A DNA stretch of 64,000 bases from Clostridium beijerinckii (GTDB taxonomy: Bacteria; Bacillota; Clostridia; Clostridiales; Clostridiaceae): assembly GCA_003129525.1 (NCBI GenBank), contig CP029329.1, positions 3,780,001-3,844,000 of the forward strand. The letters run 5' to 3'. Below are positions 17,739-26,349 of the stretch, in pieces; position 1 is the stretch's first letter, and each line of letters begins with the position of its first letter. The translations under genes were made by a program, and so were the position numbers. The notes under the pieces are model-generated. The model made no database searches. It was not told the DNA's origin and was given only the letters and a program-made list of their open reading frames with translations.

Positions 17739-17930
17739 GCTATAATTTTAACATTATTTATAAGTTGTTTCTATAAAATGTTAATATATTTTATTGCATT
17801 TCATTACAAAACATGTTAATATTGGTTCTAATATAACTTAAACAGTACAAAACATAACAAAACAGTTTAATTACACTTCATTTTCTTATCAATATTTTAT
17901 ATAAACCAAAATTGGATTGGAGTGATTTTT

Positions 17931-18737
17931 ATGAAAACAAGAACATTATTTATATGTTTAATAACCTCAACAGCTCTATGCTTATCTCTAATTGGTTGCA
18001 ATAGTTCAACAAATGGTACTAATACACAAACTAAAGTAAATGAAGCGTCTCAAATAGAACTAAATATTTCTGCTGCTTCTAGCTTAAAAGAAGCGATGGC
18101 AGACATAGAAACTGAATTTAATAAGGTAACACCAAATGTAATGCTAACTGTTAATTTTGGTGCATCTGGTTCTCTTCAGCAACAAATAGAACAAGGAGCT
18201 CCTTGTGATATATTCATTTCAGCTGGTCAAAGTCAAATGAAGGCCTTAGACGATAAATCTTTACTTCTTGAAAATACTAAAAAAGATTTAGTTAAAAATG
18301 ATCTAGTTTTAGTTGGTTCAAAAGACACAACTTTGACTTGCCTTTCCGATTTAACTAGTGATAAAGTTAAAAAAATTGCTGTCGGAGAACCAAAAAGTGT
18401 TCCCGCCGGAAAATATGCTGATGAAGTTTTTCAAAAGCTTGGTATTAAAGATGCTATAACATCAAAACTCGTCTTTGCTAAGGATGTAAAAGAAGTACTA
18501 GCCTGGTCCGCTTCTGGAAATGCTGAAGTGGGATTTGTTTATAAAAGTGATGCTCTAAGTAGTAAAGATGTTAAGATTATTGAGACAATAGCTGATGACA
18601 CGCACTCACCTATAACATACCCTGTAGGAGTAATTAAAGCTAGTAAAAATCCAGATGTCGCAAAAGCATTTGAAGATTTCTTATTTACAGATACTTGCAA
18701 AATAATATTTGAAAAATATGGTTATGGTATAGCATAA
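17931..18737 (+). CDS. modA: Molybdate ABC transporter substrate-binding lipoprotein ModA
   Basis: A 268-residue binding protein. The start is ATG 17931, eight bases after TTGGAG; an in-frame GTG nine bases upstream overlaps that site. The signal peptide ends in the lipobox LIGC. ModA signatures are ISAASSLKEAMADIETEFNK, NFGASGSLQQQIEQGAPCDI, ISAGQSQMKAL and GEPKSVPAGKYADEVF. It captures molybdate (possibly tungstate) outside the cell for ModBC. It is separated from modB by 276 bases containing a palindromic repeat, so co-transcription is likely but not certain. Confidence 0.95.
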   Translation: MKTRTLFICLITSTALCLSLIGCNSSTNGTNTQTKVNEASQIELNISAASSLKEAMADIETEFNKVTPNVMLTVNFGASGSLQQQIEQGAPCDIFISAGQSQMKALDDKSLLLENTKKDLVKNDLVLVGSKDTTLTCLSDLTSDKVKKIAVGEPKSVPAGKYADEVFQKLGIKDAITSKLVFAKDVKEVLAWSASGNAEVGFVYKSDALSSKDVKIIETIADDTHSPITYPVGVIKASKNPDVAKAFEDFLFTDTCKIIFEKYGYGIA

Positions 18738-18885
18738 GTGATAAGTGAAAATCCAAAAGTGATGCTCCAAATTTTATATTTGGTCATCAGAACTTTCCCC
18801 TTGTGGACATTTTACAATTGGGTTCTAGAACTTCCCTAGTGAGCGCATGCAAATCGGATTTGCTTTAAATATACAATTTCCAATT

Positions 18886-18945
18886 TAGGCACAGGGAAGA
18901 AAATAACAGACTAGAGATACTCTGTTTGTTTTTTCAAGGTGCCTT
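18886..18945. repeat. AGGCAC-family palindromic repeat inside the mod operon
   Basis: TAGGCAC at the left end and GTGCCTTA at the right end are inverted. The inner part contains AAAATAACAGAC, like the complete copy at 53648. It lies in the 276-base gap between modA and modB. The rest of that gap (18738-18885) shows only short imperfect palindromes, for example CAAATCGGATTTG. Confidence 0.65.
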
Positions 18946-19013
18946 ATATTATATACTTATTTGTAGGTTAACAATTTCATTTTAAAATAAATTTTATACG
19001 AGGAGAAATTAAT

Positions 19014-19691
19014 ATGGATTATACACCTTTATGGATTTCAATAAAAACAGCAACTATTGCAACAATAATAACCTTCTTTTTAGGTATTTTAATATCTTAT
19101 TGGATGTCAAATTTCAAAGGAAAATCTAAAGGACTAATTGATGGATTATTTACTTTACCTTTAATCCTTCCTCCAACTGTTGTAGGGTTCTTTTTATTAG
19201 TAATTTGTGGTAAAAATGGTCCTATTGGTAAACTATTAGAACTTTTTAATACTTCTTTAATTTTCAGTTGGGCTGCCACAGTACTTGCCGCCATAGTAGT
19301 TTCATTTCCAATGATGTATAGAACTACGCGTTCTGCTTTTGAGCAAATAGATATTAATATAATTTCTGTAGCTAGAACCCTTGGTCTCAGTGAATTTAAG
19401 ATTTTTTATAAAATTGCCATTCCTTTAGCTATGCCAGGTATTATAGGTGGTCTGGTTCTATCTTTTGCAAGAGCTATGGGAGAATTTGGAGCAACACTCA
19501 TGATAGCTGGTAATATTCCGGGAAGAACACAAACCATGCCTCTTGCTATATTCTTTGCTGCTGAAGGTGGCGATATGAAGAAAGCTATGCTCTGGGTTGT
19601 TATAATTGTTGCACTATCGTTATTTTTAATTTTAATATTAAACTATTGGTCAGAAGTACAACTAAAACTTATGGGAAGGAGGACTAAATAA
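19014..19691 (+). CDS. modB: Molybdate ABC transporter permease ModB
   Basis: A 225-residue permease with five membrane helices. The EAA loop that contacts the ATPase is VARTLGLSEFKIFYKIAIPL followed by AMPGIIGG at about residues 119-146. FARAMGEFGATLMIAGNIPG followed by RTQTMPLAI is the ModB/CysT-type C-terminal signature. GAGGAGA stands nine bases before the ATG. The stop codon overlaps the modC start by one base. It forms the channel for molybdate delivered by ModA. Confidence 0.95.
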   Translation: MDYTPLWISIKTATIATIITFFLGILISYWMSNFKGKSKGLIDGLFTLPLILPPTVVGFFLLVICGKNGPIGKLLELFNTSLIFSWAATVLAAIVVSFPMMYRTTRSAFEQIDINIISVARTLGLSEFKIFYKIAIPLAMPGIIGGLVLSFARAMGEFGATLMIAGNIPGRTQTMPLAIFFAAEGGDMKKAMLWVVIIVALSLFLILILNYWSEVQLKLMGRRTK

Positions 19692-20737
19692 TGTCATTAT
19701 ATATAAACATAGAAAAACATCTTCCCTCTTTTGATTTAAAGGTTAATTTTGAACATAAAAGTGGCATTTTAGGTTTTTTAGGAGCATCTGGCTCTGGAAA
19801 AAGTATGAGTCTAAAATGCTTATCTGGTTTAGTTACTCCTTCTAAAGGAAAAATAATTGTAAATGATAAAATTTTCTTTGATAGTGAGAAAGCTATTAAT
19901 TTAAGTCCTCAAAAAAGAAAAATGGGTTACCTGTTTCAAAATTATGCTTTATTTCCTAATATGAATATAATTGATAATATTGAAATAGGAATTTCTAATA
20001 TGAAAAATGGAGATAAGAAATCATTAAGCAAAGAATACATAGAAAGGCTAGGTCTTGAAGGCCTTGAGAAACATTATCCTTGGCAATTATCTGGTGGGCA
20101 GCAACAAAGAGTAGCTCTAGCTAGAGCACTTATAACCTCTCCAGAAATTTTACTTTTAGATGAGCCCTTTTCTGCTTTGGATCAACATTTAAGAAATAAT
20201 TTAGAAAAAGAGTTAATGTCTATATTAAAAGATTATAGTGGTAATGTTATTTTTGTCACTCATGATATAGCTGAAGCTTATAGAGTTTGTGATGACATAA
20301 TTGTTTATGAAAATGGAGTTTCTTTAGAAAAAAGAGAAAAGAAAGATTTATTTAAGAATCCTAAAAACCTCTCTGAAACAACTTTAACAGGTTGTAAAAA
20401 CATATCAAAGGCTAAAAAGACTGGTAAATATACTATTTATGCTGAAAATTGGGGACATGAGTATATTGTTAATAATGAAGTTTCTGAAAATGTTCAATAT
20501 ATTTGTATAAGAGCTCATGATATTGAAGTATGTGCAAATGATAATACCGTAAATACTTTTCCTTATATAATTGATAATATTATAGAAAATCCATTTGAAT
20601 TTACTATTTACATGAAAAATTATACTAATCACTTAGCTAATATAATAGAATATAAGGTTGAAAAGAAGAATATGAAATTTTCTTTAAAAGATACAGTCTA
20701 CTTAACTTTTCCACAAGACAATATGTTCTATTTTTAA
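19691..20737 (+). CDS. modC: Molybdate ABC transporter ATP-binding protein ModC
   Basis: A 348-residue ATPase. Walker A is GASGSGKS (31-38), the signature is LSGGQQQRVALARAL and Walker B is ILLLDEPFSAL with a following HDIAEAYR. The first ~230 residues form a complete nucleotide-binding domain. The C-terminal ~110 residues sit where ModC has its molybdate-binding TOBE (Mop-like) domain but are poorly conserved (YICIRAHDIEVCAND). It overlaps modB by one base (TAATG). No clear terminator follows in 20738-20960. Confidence 0.94.
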   Translation: MSLYINIEKHLPSFDLKVNFEHKSGILGFLGASGSGKSMSLKCLSGLVTPSKGKIIVNDKIFFDSEKAINLSPQKRKMGYLFQNYALFPNMNIIDNIEIGISNMKNGDKKSLSKEYIERLGLEGLEKHYPWQLSGGQQQRVALARALITSPEILLLDEPFSALDQHLRNNLEKELMSILKDYSGNVIFVTHDIAEAYRVCDDIIVYENGVSLEKREKKDLFKNPKNLSETTLTGCKNISKAKKTGKYTIYAENWGHEYIVNNEVSENVQYICIRAHDIEVCANDNTVNTFPYIIDNIIENPFEFTIYMKNYTNHLANIIEYKVEKKNMKFSLKDTVYLTFPQDNMFYF

Positions 20738-20960
20738 ACATAAATATATTGCTAGAATGTAACTTAATGCACATATCTGCTCCAGCTACTCAATTTATTA
20801 TAAAAACTATCTACTCAAGTATTTATATTGTAATTTTTTTCTTTCATTGATATAAATAGTGTTAATATCGGTTATTTTTTTATGTGACTACTTCCTATAC
20901 TTTTATCTACTAATTCATGGTATTATAATATTATAATTTTACAATTGGAGGGTGTATTAT

Positions 20961-21815
20961 ATGCTTAAAGTAGATTTTCATATTCATACCACGTCTTCAG
21001 ATGGAGTTCTCACCCCTACAGAAGTTATTCAAAGAGCTTATAAAAATAATGTTAAATACTTATCTATAACTGATCATGATACTCTAAATGGATTAAATGA
21101 AGCTATTAAAGAAAGTCTTAAATATGATATCACTTTAATTCCAGGGATTGAATTATCAACCCAGCATAATAATGAGAGTATACATATTTTAGGCTTTTTT
21201 AAAGATGACAGCTTTAAAAATCAAGAACTTATAGAAGAATTAATTAAAATTAAAAATCATAGAATTATTAGGGCAAAAAAAATAATACATAAACTTAAAG
21301 AATATTTTAATATAGAAATTAGCTTTGAAAAAATTGTTAAGGACGCTAAAGACACTATTGCTAGACCACACATTGCTAGAGAAATAATTAATTGTGACTA
21401 TCCTTATACTCTTGACGAGATTTTCAATAAATTTATCGGTAAAGATTGTAAAGCTTATGTTCCCACTTTAAAATTATCTACTAGTGATGGATTAAAACTT
21501 TTAAAAAGATATAATGCTCTTGTATTTTTAGCTCATCCTAAATTAATTTTAAATTCTAATATAGATGAGCTTTTAGATATGAATTTTGATGGCATAGAAT
21601 CTATTTATTATCAAAACACAAATGAGGAAAATGATAATTTTTTAAAATTAGCTAATGAAAATAATTTGTTAATTTCTTGTGGTTCTGATTTTCATGGCAA
21701 TTTAAAGGCAGATACTCGTCATGGTGATATTGGTTCTATGGAACTTCCATACGAATATTTATCAAAATTACTTTCAACCTTAAATATACCACTAAAACCT
21801 AACTCCCAAGAATAA
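20961..21815 (+). CDS. PHP-domain phosphoesterase (TrpH/RNase AM-like)
   Basis: A 284-residue cytoplasmic metallo-phosphoesterase. Metal ligands are visible in DFHIHTTSSDG (His7, His9), SITDHDTLNG, PGIELS, FLAHPKLI and SCGSDFHG. The length and motif order match COG0613 proteins, which hydrolyse 3',5'-nucleoside bisphosphates or 5' ends of RNA. I start at ATG 20961 behind GGAGG; an in-frame GTG at 20952 overlaps that site. It is monocistronic and ends at a strong hairpin. Confidence 0.88.
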   Translation: MLKVDFHIHTTSSDGVLTPTEVIQRAYKNNVKYLSITDHDTLNGLNEAIKESLKYDITLIPGIELSTQHNNESIHILGFFKDDSFKNQELIEELIKIKNHRIIRAKKIIHKLKEYFNIEISFEKIVKDAKDTIARPHIAREIINCDYPYTLDEIFNKFIGKDCKAYVPTLKLSTSDGLKLLKRYNALVFLAHPKLILNSNIDELLDMNFDGIESIYYQNTNEENDNFLKLANENNLLISCGSDFHGNLKADTRHGDIGSMELPYEYLSKLLSTLNIPLKPNSQE

Positions 21816-21847
21816 TATTATACATAATACTTTTAAGTTCTAATGTA

Positions 21848-21899
21848 AAAAGAGATATTATATAATAACTTTATTAAGTCATTGTATAATATCTCTTTT
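21848..21899. terminator. Bidirectional terminator between PHP gene and M18 peptidase
   Basis: AAAAGAGATATTATA (from 21848) pairs with TATAATATCTCTTTT (21885-21899). T-runs occur on both strands, serving the two converging genes. Confidence 0.82.
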
Positions 21900-21960
21900 G
21901 TTACATATTCTTCATATTATATATTTCTCATACTATATATTAACCGTATATAGTAATTTT

Positions 21961-23358
21961 CTATGCTTCTATTAAGAAAGCTCTATAGCCTTTCATTGTT
22001 TCAAATATATCAACTTTACTTGCAACTTCCCATGGAGCATGCATATTATGAAGAGCAACTCCACAATCTATTACTTCCATATTGTATTGAGCTAAGATGT
22101 AAGCAATAGTTCCACCACCACCAACATCAACCTTTCCAAGTTCTGCTGTTTGAATTGAAACATCATGTTTTTCCATTATGGCTCTAAGCTCTGCCATATA
22201 TTCAGCATTAGCATCATTACAACCTGATTTTCCTCTAGCTCCAGTATATTTGTTAAATACCATACCGTGACCAAAGAATGCTGCGTTTTTCTTTTCCATT
22301 ACAGATGGATAATTAGGATCAAAAGCTGCGCTAACATCTGATGATAGCATCTTTGAATTAGTAAGACATCTTCTTAATTTAAGATCTGAATACCCTTCAA
22401 CTCTATCAATAATTTCTGCAACTATATTTTCAAAGAATCTTGATTGCATTCCTGTAGCTCCAATGCTTCCTACTTCCTCTTTATCAACTAAAAGGCAACA
22501 ACAAGTCTTATCTGTTTCTTTTATTTCAAACATAGCTAATAGTGAAGTATATGAGCATACTCTATCATCATGTCCATAAGCCATAACCATACTTCTATCT
22601 AATCCATAATCTCTAGCTTTTCCTGCTGGAACAATTTCTATTTCAGCCGATAAAAAGTCTTCTTCTTCAAAATCATATTTTTCCTTAAGTATTTTTAAGA
22701 TGTTAGCCTTAACAGCTTCTTTTTTAGTCTCTTTCAATGGCATACTTCCAACTAATACATTAAGATCTTCACCTTCAATTACCTTGTCACCTTTTTTACC
22801 CATTTGTTCTCCAGCTAAATGAACTAAAAGATCAGATACTCCAACAACAGGATCACTTTCATCTTCACCAATACAAATATCTATTACAGTTTTATCTTTC
22901 TTTACCACTACTCCATGTAGTGCTAGAGGTAGAGTAACCCATTGATATTTTTTAATTCCACCATAATAGTGTGTATCAAGTAATACTAATTCACTATCTT
23001 CATAAAGTGGATTTTGTTTTAAATCTAGTCTTGGTGAATCAATATGCGCTCCAAGTATCTTTAATCCATTTTCCATTGATTCTTTTCCTATAATAAATAA
23101 GGCAACTGTTTTCCCTTTATTATTTGCGAAAACCTTATCTCCTGGTTGTAATTTTTTGTTATCGCGTAGAAAATCTTCTATGTCCTTATAACCTTCTGCT
23201 TTTGCTAACTTTATTGCTTCTTTAACACATTCTCTTTCTGTTTTGCATGTGGACATAAAATTTTTATATCCTTCACAAAATTCAAAAACCTCTTTAACCT
23301 GTTTATCATTATATTTACTCCATGCATTCTTGTTTAATTCTTTTTCTTCATTTTTCAT
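21961..23358 (-). CDS. M18-family aminopeptidase
   Basis: A 465-residue zinc aminopeptidase of the aspartyl-aminopeptidase (M18) family. Metal-binding and catalytic segments are GAHIDSPRLDLK, YGHDDRVCSYTS, VDKEEVGSIGATG, MLSSDVSAAFDPNY and the final ALHNMHAPWEVAS. It removes N-terminal residues, mostly acidic, from peptides in the cytoplasm. It is the last gene of a three-gene unit, 27 bases after hprK, with an AGGAGT-type ribosome binding site. The length is normal. Confidence 0.94.
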   Translation of the reverse strand: MKNEEKELNKNAWSKYNDKQVKEVFEFCEGYKNFMSTCKTERECVKEAIKLAKAEGYKDIEDFLRDNKKLQPGDKVFANNKGKTVALFIIGKESMENGLKILGAHIDSPRLDLKQNPLYEDSELVLLDTHYYGGIKKYQWVTLPLALHGVVVKKDKTVIDICIGEDESDPVVGVSDLLVHLAGEQMGKKGDKVIEGEDLNVLVGSMPLKETKKEAVKANILKILKEKYDFEEEDFLSAEIEIVPAGKARDYGLDRSMVMAYGHDDRVCSYTSLLAMFEIKETDKTCCCLLVDKEEVGSIGATGMQSRFFENIVAEIIDRVEGYSDLKLRRCLTNSKMLSSDVSAAFDPNYPSVMEKKNAAFFGHGMVFNKYTGARGKSGCNDANAEYMAELRAIMEKHDVSIQTAELGKVDVGGGGTIAYILAQYNMEVIDCGVALHNMHAPWEVASKVDIFETMKGYRAFLIEA

Positions 23359-23385
23359 AATTATTACTCCTTTTTTTGAGAATTT

Positions 23386-24297
23386 CTAAATTCCATTAAG
23401 ATCATTCATTCTATTTTCTATTACATCAACCGGTGTAATTTTAGACATTAGTGCATATCTATAGTTAACTGCTGCTGCTTCTATAATAACTGCAATGTTT
23501 CTACCTGGCCTAATTGGCACAGTTAACTTTTTCACGTCACTTCCTAGTATGTTCATATATTCATTATCAATTCCTAATCTATCATAATCATTATCATCTT
23601 TCCAATGTTCAAAATGCATAACTAATTTTATTTCTTTCTGCTGAACTACTGAACTTAATCCATACAGTGTTGTTACATCAATAATCCCAATTCCCCTCAC
23701 CTCTAACATACCTATAGTTATTTTAGGAGATCGTCCTATTAATTGTCCATCTATTTCTTTTATATCAACAGCATCATCTGTAACAAGTCTATGTCCTCTT
23801 TTTATCAACTCTAATGCAACTTCACTTTTTCCTATTCCACTTTCACCAGTAATTAATATACCTATACCAGAAACATCTACTAAAACACCATGTAATCTTG
23901 TTTCAGGTGCAAGTTTATCTGCTAGATATATTGTTGTTTTACTTATAAACTGTGTAGTCACTAGATTACTTCTAACAAACCATATCTTATGTTTTTTTGC
24001 TTCTTTAATAAATTCAGGATGTGGTTCTAATCCTCTAGTTATAATCAAACAATTTATATCGAAGCTAAAATACTTTTTCACTCTCTTTTTTCTAAGTTCT
24101 ATTTGCATATAATCTAAGAAACTCCACTCTGCTTTTCCAATAACTTGGATTCTTTCAGGAGCAAAGTAATTATAAAAACCTGATAATTGTAGTCCCGGCC
24201 TATTTATATCATTTACTGAAATCTCTACATCTTCTTTACCTTCCACTAATACTTCTAGATTTAGATCATCTATTAGTTTTTTAACTAAAACTCCCAC
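23386..24297 (-). CDS. hprK: HPr kinase/phosphorylase
   Basis: A 303-residue enzyme that phosphorylates Ser46 of HPr and reverses it, setting carbon catabolite repression. Walker A is GESGIGKS (151-158), His136 lies in RLHGVLVD, and the family signature LEVRGIGIIDV starts near 198. I start at GTG 24297 (product MGVLVKKLIDDL), which has AGGGTGA eight bases upstream and matches family N-termini; an alternative GTG lies 12 bases upstream. It sits between DUF896 and the M18 peptidase and is co-oriented with both. Confidence 0.94.
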   Translation of the reverse strand: MGVLVKKLIDDLNLEVLVEGKEDVEISVNDINRPGLQLSGFYNYFAPERIQVIGKAEWSFLDYMQIELRKKRVKKYFSFDINCLIITRGLEPHPEFIKEAKKHKIWFVRSNLVTTQFISKTTIYLADKLAPETRLHGVLVDVSGIGILITGESGIGKSEVALELIKRGHRLVTDDAVDIKEIDGQLIGRSPKITIGMLEVRGIGIIDVTTLYGLSSVVQQKEIKLVMHFEHWKDDNDYDRLGIDNEYMNILGSDVKKLTVPIRPGRNIAVIIEAAAVNYRYALMSKITPVDVIENRMNDLNGI

Positions 24298-24317
24298 CTT
24301 TTTTATCACCCTTTTTT

Positions 24318-24503
24318 CTATTTTTTAGGTTCTATCCCCTCTAGTTGTGATCTGAAATTTCTTTTAACATTATCTATATATCTTTTTCTAAGACTTTCTT
24401 GTAACTCTTTTTCTTCTTTTGTAAGTTCCCTTTCCTTACTAATTTTGTATAATAAATTAATCTTTTCAACAACATCCTCTATTTTTATCTTTTGAACATC
24501 CAT
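24318..24503 (-). CDS. DUF896 (UPF0291) small protein
   Basis: A 61-residue helical, charged protein of the YnzC/UPF0291 family, recognised by KIEDVVEKINLLYKISKERE and EKELQESLRKRYIDNVKRNF. The family forms small three-helix bundles; its role is unsettled. AAAGGATG precedes the ATG. It is 20 bases upstream of hprK and probably the first gene of that operon. A plausible promoter on the minus strand (TTGATT, 16 bases, TAAAAT) lies about 40-70 bases upstream. Confidence 0.9.
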   Translation of the reverse strand: MDVQKIKIEDVVEKINLLYKISKERELTKEEKELQESLRKRYIDNVKRNFRSQLEGIEPKK

Positions 24504-24745
24504 TATATTTTCATCCTTTCCATTCCATCTATTTATATAAATTATTTTACCATTTAAAATGATATAATCAACATTAAAATTTTCGACATCACTTGTTTTC
24601 TTATAAATTTATGTCGAACACTTGTCTTGTAAAATATATACATTTTTGTTTTTTATTCGGAATACAATAGATAGAAAAATATATTTAAAACCGTTTTGTT
24701 CCACTTTTATGCAAGCTTTTGTCATTTATTGTAATATGAAATATT

Positions 24746-24774
24746 TTTACAAATTTTACTTTCTTGTTTATAAT
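24746..24774 (+). promoter_or_regulatory. Promoter of the Spo0E-like gene
   Basis: TTTACA (24746-24751) and TATAAT (24769-24774) are 17 bases apart and 42 bases before the start codon. Upstream, 24504-24745 also holds the divergent DUF896 promoter and nothing else notable. Confidence 0.75.
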
Positions 24775-24816
24775 AAATACATGGTAACGACTAAATAAGA
24801 AAAACGAGGTGTAATT

Positions 24817-25032
24817 ATGAAATTTTTGGTACTAGCGAAACTTAAATGCAATATCTTATTTAGGAAAGATTTTCTTAATTTATTATTATTGTTCTTTTCA
24901 CCAAGAAATAAATTTATAATTATCTTATCTCAAAATTTGGACAAACATATTGTTTTATATCAAAAAGAATTACTTTCTGCATATAATTATAAACAACATA
25001 ATTCCAAATCTATTAAAGAGATAGCTGCTTAG
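24817..25032 (+). CDS. Spo0E-like small aspartyl-phosphate phosphatase
   Basis: A 71-residue protein. Residues 38-50 read SQNLDKHIVLYQK, the SQxLDxxIxxY signature of the Spo0E family, which dephosphorylates Spo0A~P and delays sporulation. Length, helical composition and motif position near the middle fit the family. GAGGTG lies six bases before the ATG, and a consensus-like promoter is 42 bases upstream. The N-terminal half is unusually hydrophobic (FLNLLLLFFSP), which is atypical. The call rests on one motif and the size. Confidence 0.65.
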   Translation: MKFLVLAKLKCNILFRKDFLNLLLLFFSPRNKFIIILSQNLDKHIVLYQKELLSAYNYKQHNSKSIKEIAA

Positions 25033-25183
25033 AGTAAATATTTTATTCTAAATATAAATAATAATATTTACGTCATAGCACTTCAAGATAATAAACTTTA
25101 AACTTTCTGCTATAACTTACTTCAATTAAATCCCGAAAAACAAATTTGCTCAATTTTCAAGATTGTGTATTTTTCTTATGCGT

Positions 25184-25210
25184 AAAAAAACACCTCATTA
25201 CTGAGGTGTT
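25184..25210 (-). terminator. Terminator of 6S RNA
   Basis: AACACCTCA (25189-25197) pairs with TGAGGTGTT (25202-25210). The minus strand continues with seven T residues. Confidence 0.88.
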
Positions 25211-25415
25211 GAATTCAACTATAGTTCCCAACATGCCGTCACTTATATATTCAATACCTGCGCCTCGCAGGTGGGTTAAGCTCAATTCACTCCTGTCCTC
25301 TTCTGTCACACTAAGTGATTAAATGAAGCCCGACATTTATGAATGTATTGCGAATCCCGATAATGTCATGTAGGTTGAATATCATAAGCTTTCTCGTACA
25401 TCTCAGGAATACTAT
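25184..25415 (-). ncRNA. ssrS: 6S RNA
   Basis: A minus-strand transcription unit of about 230 nt with no reading frame. The 5' part contains CCTGAGATGTACG, nearly the same as the conserved 5' segment of E. coli 6S RNA (CUGAGAUGUUCG). The 3' part contains GACGGCATGTTGGGAAC, comparable with GCGGCAUCUCGGAG. The two ends can pair (TATAG near 25411-25415 with CTATA at 25219-25223, then TTCC with GGAA), leaving a large central region as in 6S RNA. It ends in a strong terminator (25184-25210). 6S RNA binds housekeeping RNA polymerase in stationary phase. Assignment is by recalled motif, not by search. Confidence 0.78.
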
Positions 25416-25421
25416 AAGTTA

Positions 25422-25449
25422 ATTATATCATAACTTTTTATATTTTCAA
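25422..25449 (-). promoter_or_regulatory. Promoter of 6S RNA
   Basis: On the minus strand TTGAAA (25449-25444) is followed after 16 bases by TATAAT (25427-25422). The predicted start is near 25415. It lies within 22 bases of the stop codon of the gene upstream. Confidence 0.75.
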
Positions 25450-25470
25450 GAATATTTTAACATGAGGTTT

Positions 25471-25869
25471 TTACTCATAGTAATCGTTTAAAATATCTTC
25501 CATTTCTATATCAGTTAATTCATCAGAAAAAGATGCTATAAACTTGAAATAACTAGCATCTCCATTTTCCATTCCAAGTTCTTTATACTTAGCTTCTATT
25601 TCAAATTCCTCCATTATATCCTCAATGATTGATTCTACATTATCTACTGCAATATCTCTTAAATACGGAATATAATATTCATTATACCATTCATCACTTT
25701 CTGGTTCAAAATCACTTTCTTCAGTTGAATAAGTTTTTGCTGAACTTAATTCTTCTTTATCAAAGTCATAATAAAATCTTATTATTGTATAATTACCTTT
25801 TTGTTTTATTTCTTCTATGTCTGCTAAATCATTATCTTCTAAATAGTTTATTATTTCTGAACTCTTCAT
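25471..25869 (-). CDS. Acidic hypothetical protein
   Basis: A 132-residue very acidic protein (many Glu/Asp, for example STEESDFEPESDEWYNEYY) with no membrane segment or metal motif. I begin it at ATG 25869 because GGGGTGAG lies four bases upstream; an in-frame GTG nine bases earlier overlaps that site. It follows a DUF1292 gene by 15 bases and is probably co-transcribed. I do not recognise the family. Confidence 0.75.
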   Translation of the reverse strand: MKSSEIINYLEDNDLADIEEIKQKGNYTIIRFYYDFDKEELSSAKTYSTEESDFEPESDEWYNEYYIPYLRDIAVDNVESIIEDIMEEFEIEAKYKELGMENGDASYFKFIASFSDELTDIEMEDILNDYYE

Positions 25870-25884
25870 TAATCTCACCCCTAC

Positions 25885-26130
25885 TTAGTACAATAATTTT
25901 TTGTATTCTTTTTTTATTTCTTCAAACACTTTATCATCTTCTACAGCATTTAATTCTTCATTGCCGTTTTCATCTATATCTACTCTAAAAGCAAACATGT
26001 CTTCATTTTCTTCACCTATTGGTGATAATAATAAATAGCCTTGTTCTCCTAAATAAATCTTTGCTATTGCCTCAAAATCAACTTTATTTCCATCTTCATC
26101 TCTAAATGACATTACTTCTTTTTCTTCCAA
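25885..26130 (-). CDS. DUF1292 family protein
   Basis: An 81-residue small acidic beta-rich protein of the YrzB/DUF1292 family ([40 protein letters not shown]). I choose TTG 26130 as start: GAGGTGA lies seven bases before it and the product then begins at the conserved domain. An ATG 48 bases upstream has no ribosome binding site and would add an atypical tail. It is co-transcribed with the acidic protein at 25471-25869. The biochemical role is unknown. Confidence 0.85.
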   Translation of the reverse strand: MEEKEVMSFRDEDGNKVDFEAIAKIYLGEQGYLLLSPIGEENEDMFAFRVDIDENGNEELNAVEDDKVFEEIKKEYKKLLY

Positions 26131-26271
26131 AACGTTCACCTCATTTTTTATTTCTAACTTTATTATATGATATTTCATATTTTTGTCTATATTTTTTTAA
26201 TATTTTTCTACAATTTCTAATTATTTTTTAACTTTTGGGCATATAAATGAAAGTAACAAGTAAAAATTGTA

Positions 26272-26312
26272 AAAAAGTTCACTGCATTTCTAATATTGCA
26301 GTGAACTTTTCA
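26272..26312. terminator. Terminator of the NiaX-like gene
   Basis: AAAAGTTCACTGCA and its complement TGCAGTGAACTTTT form a 14-bp stem. On the minus strand it is followed by TTTTTTAC, serving the gene that stops at 26350. Confidence 0.85.
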
Positions 26313-26349
26313 ATTTTGAGAGTTATATAAGTTTTTTTATTTTTGGCAA

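Noticed and set aside
25033..25420. Signal recognition particle RNA or tmRNA instead of 6S RNA
   Set aside because: The SRP tetraloop region and the tmRNA tRNA-like ends are absent, whereas the CCTGAGATGT end motif and terminal pairing fit 6S RNA.
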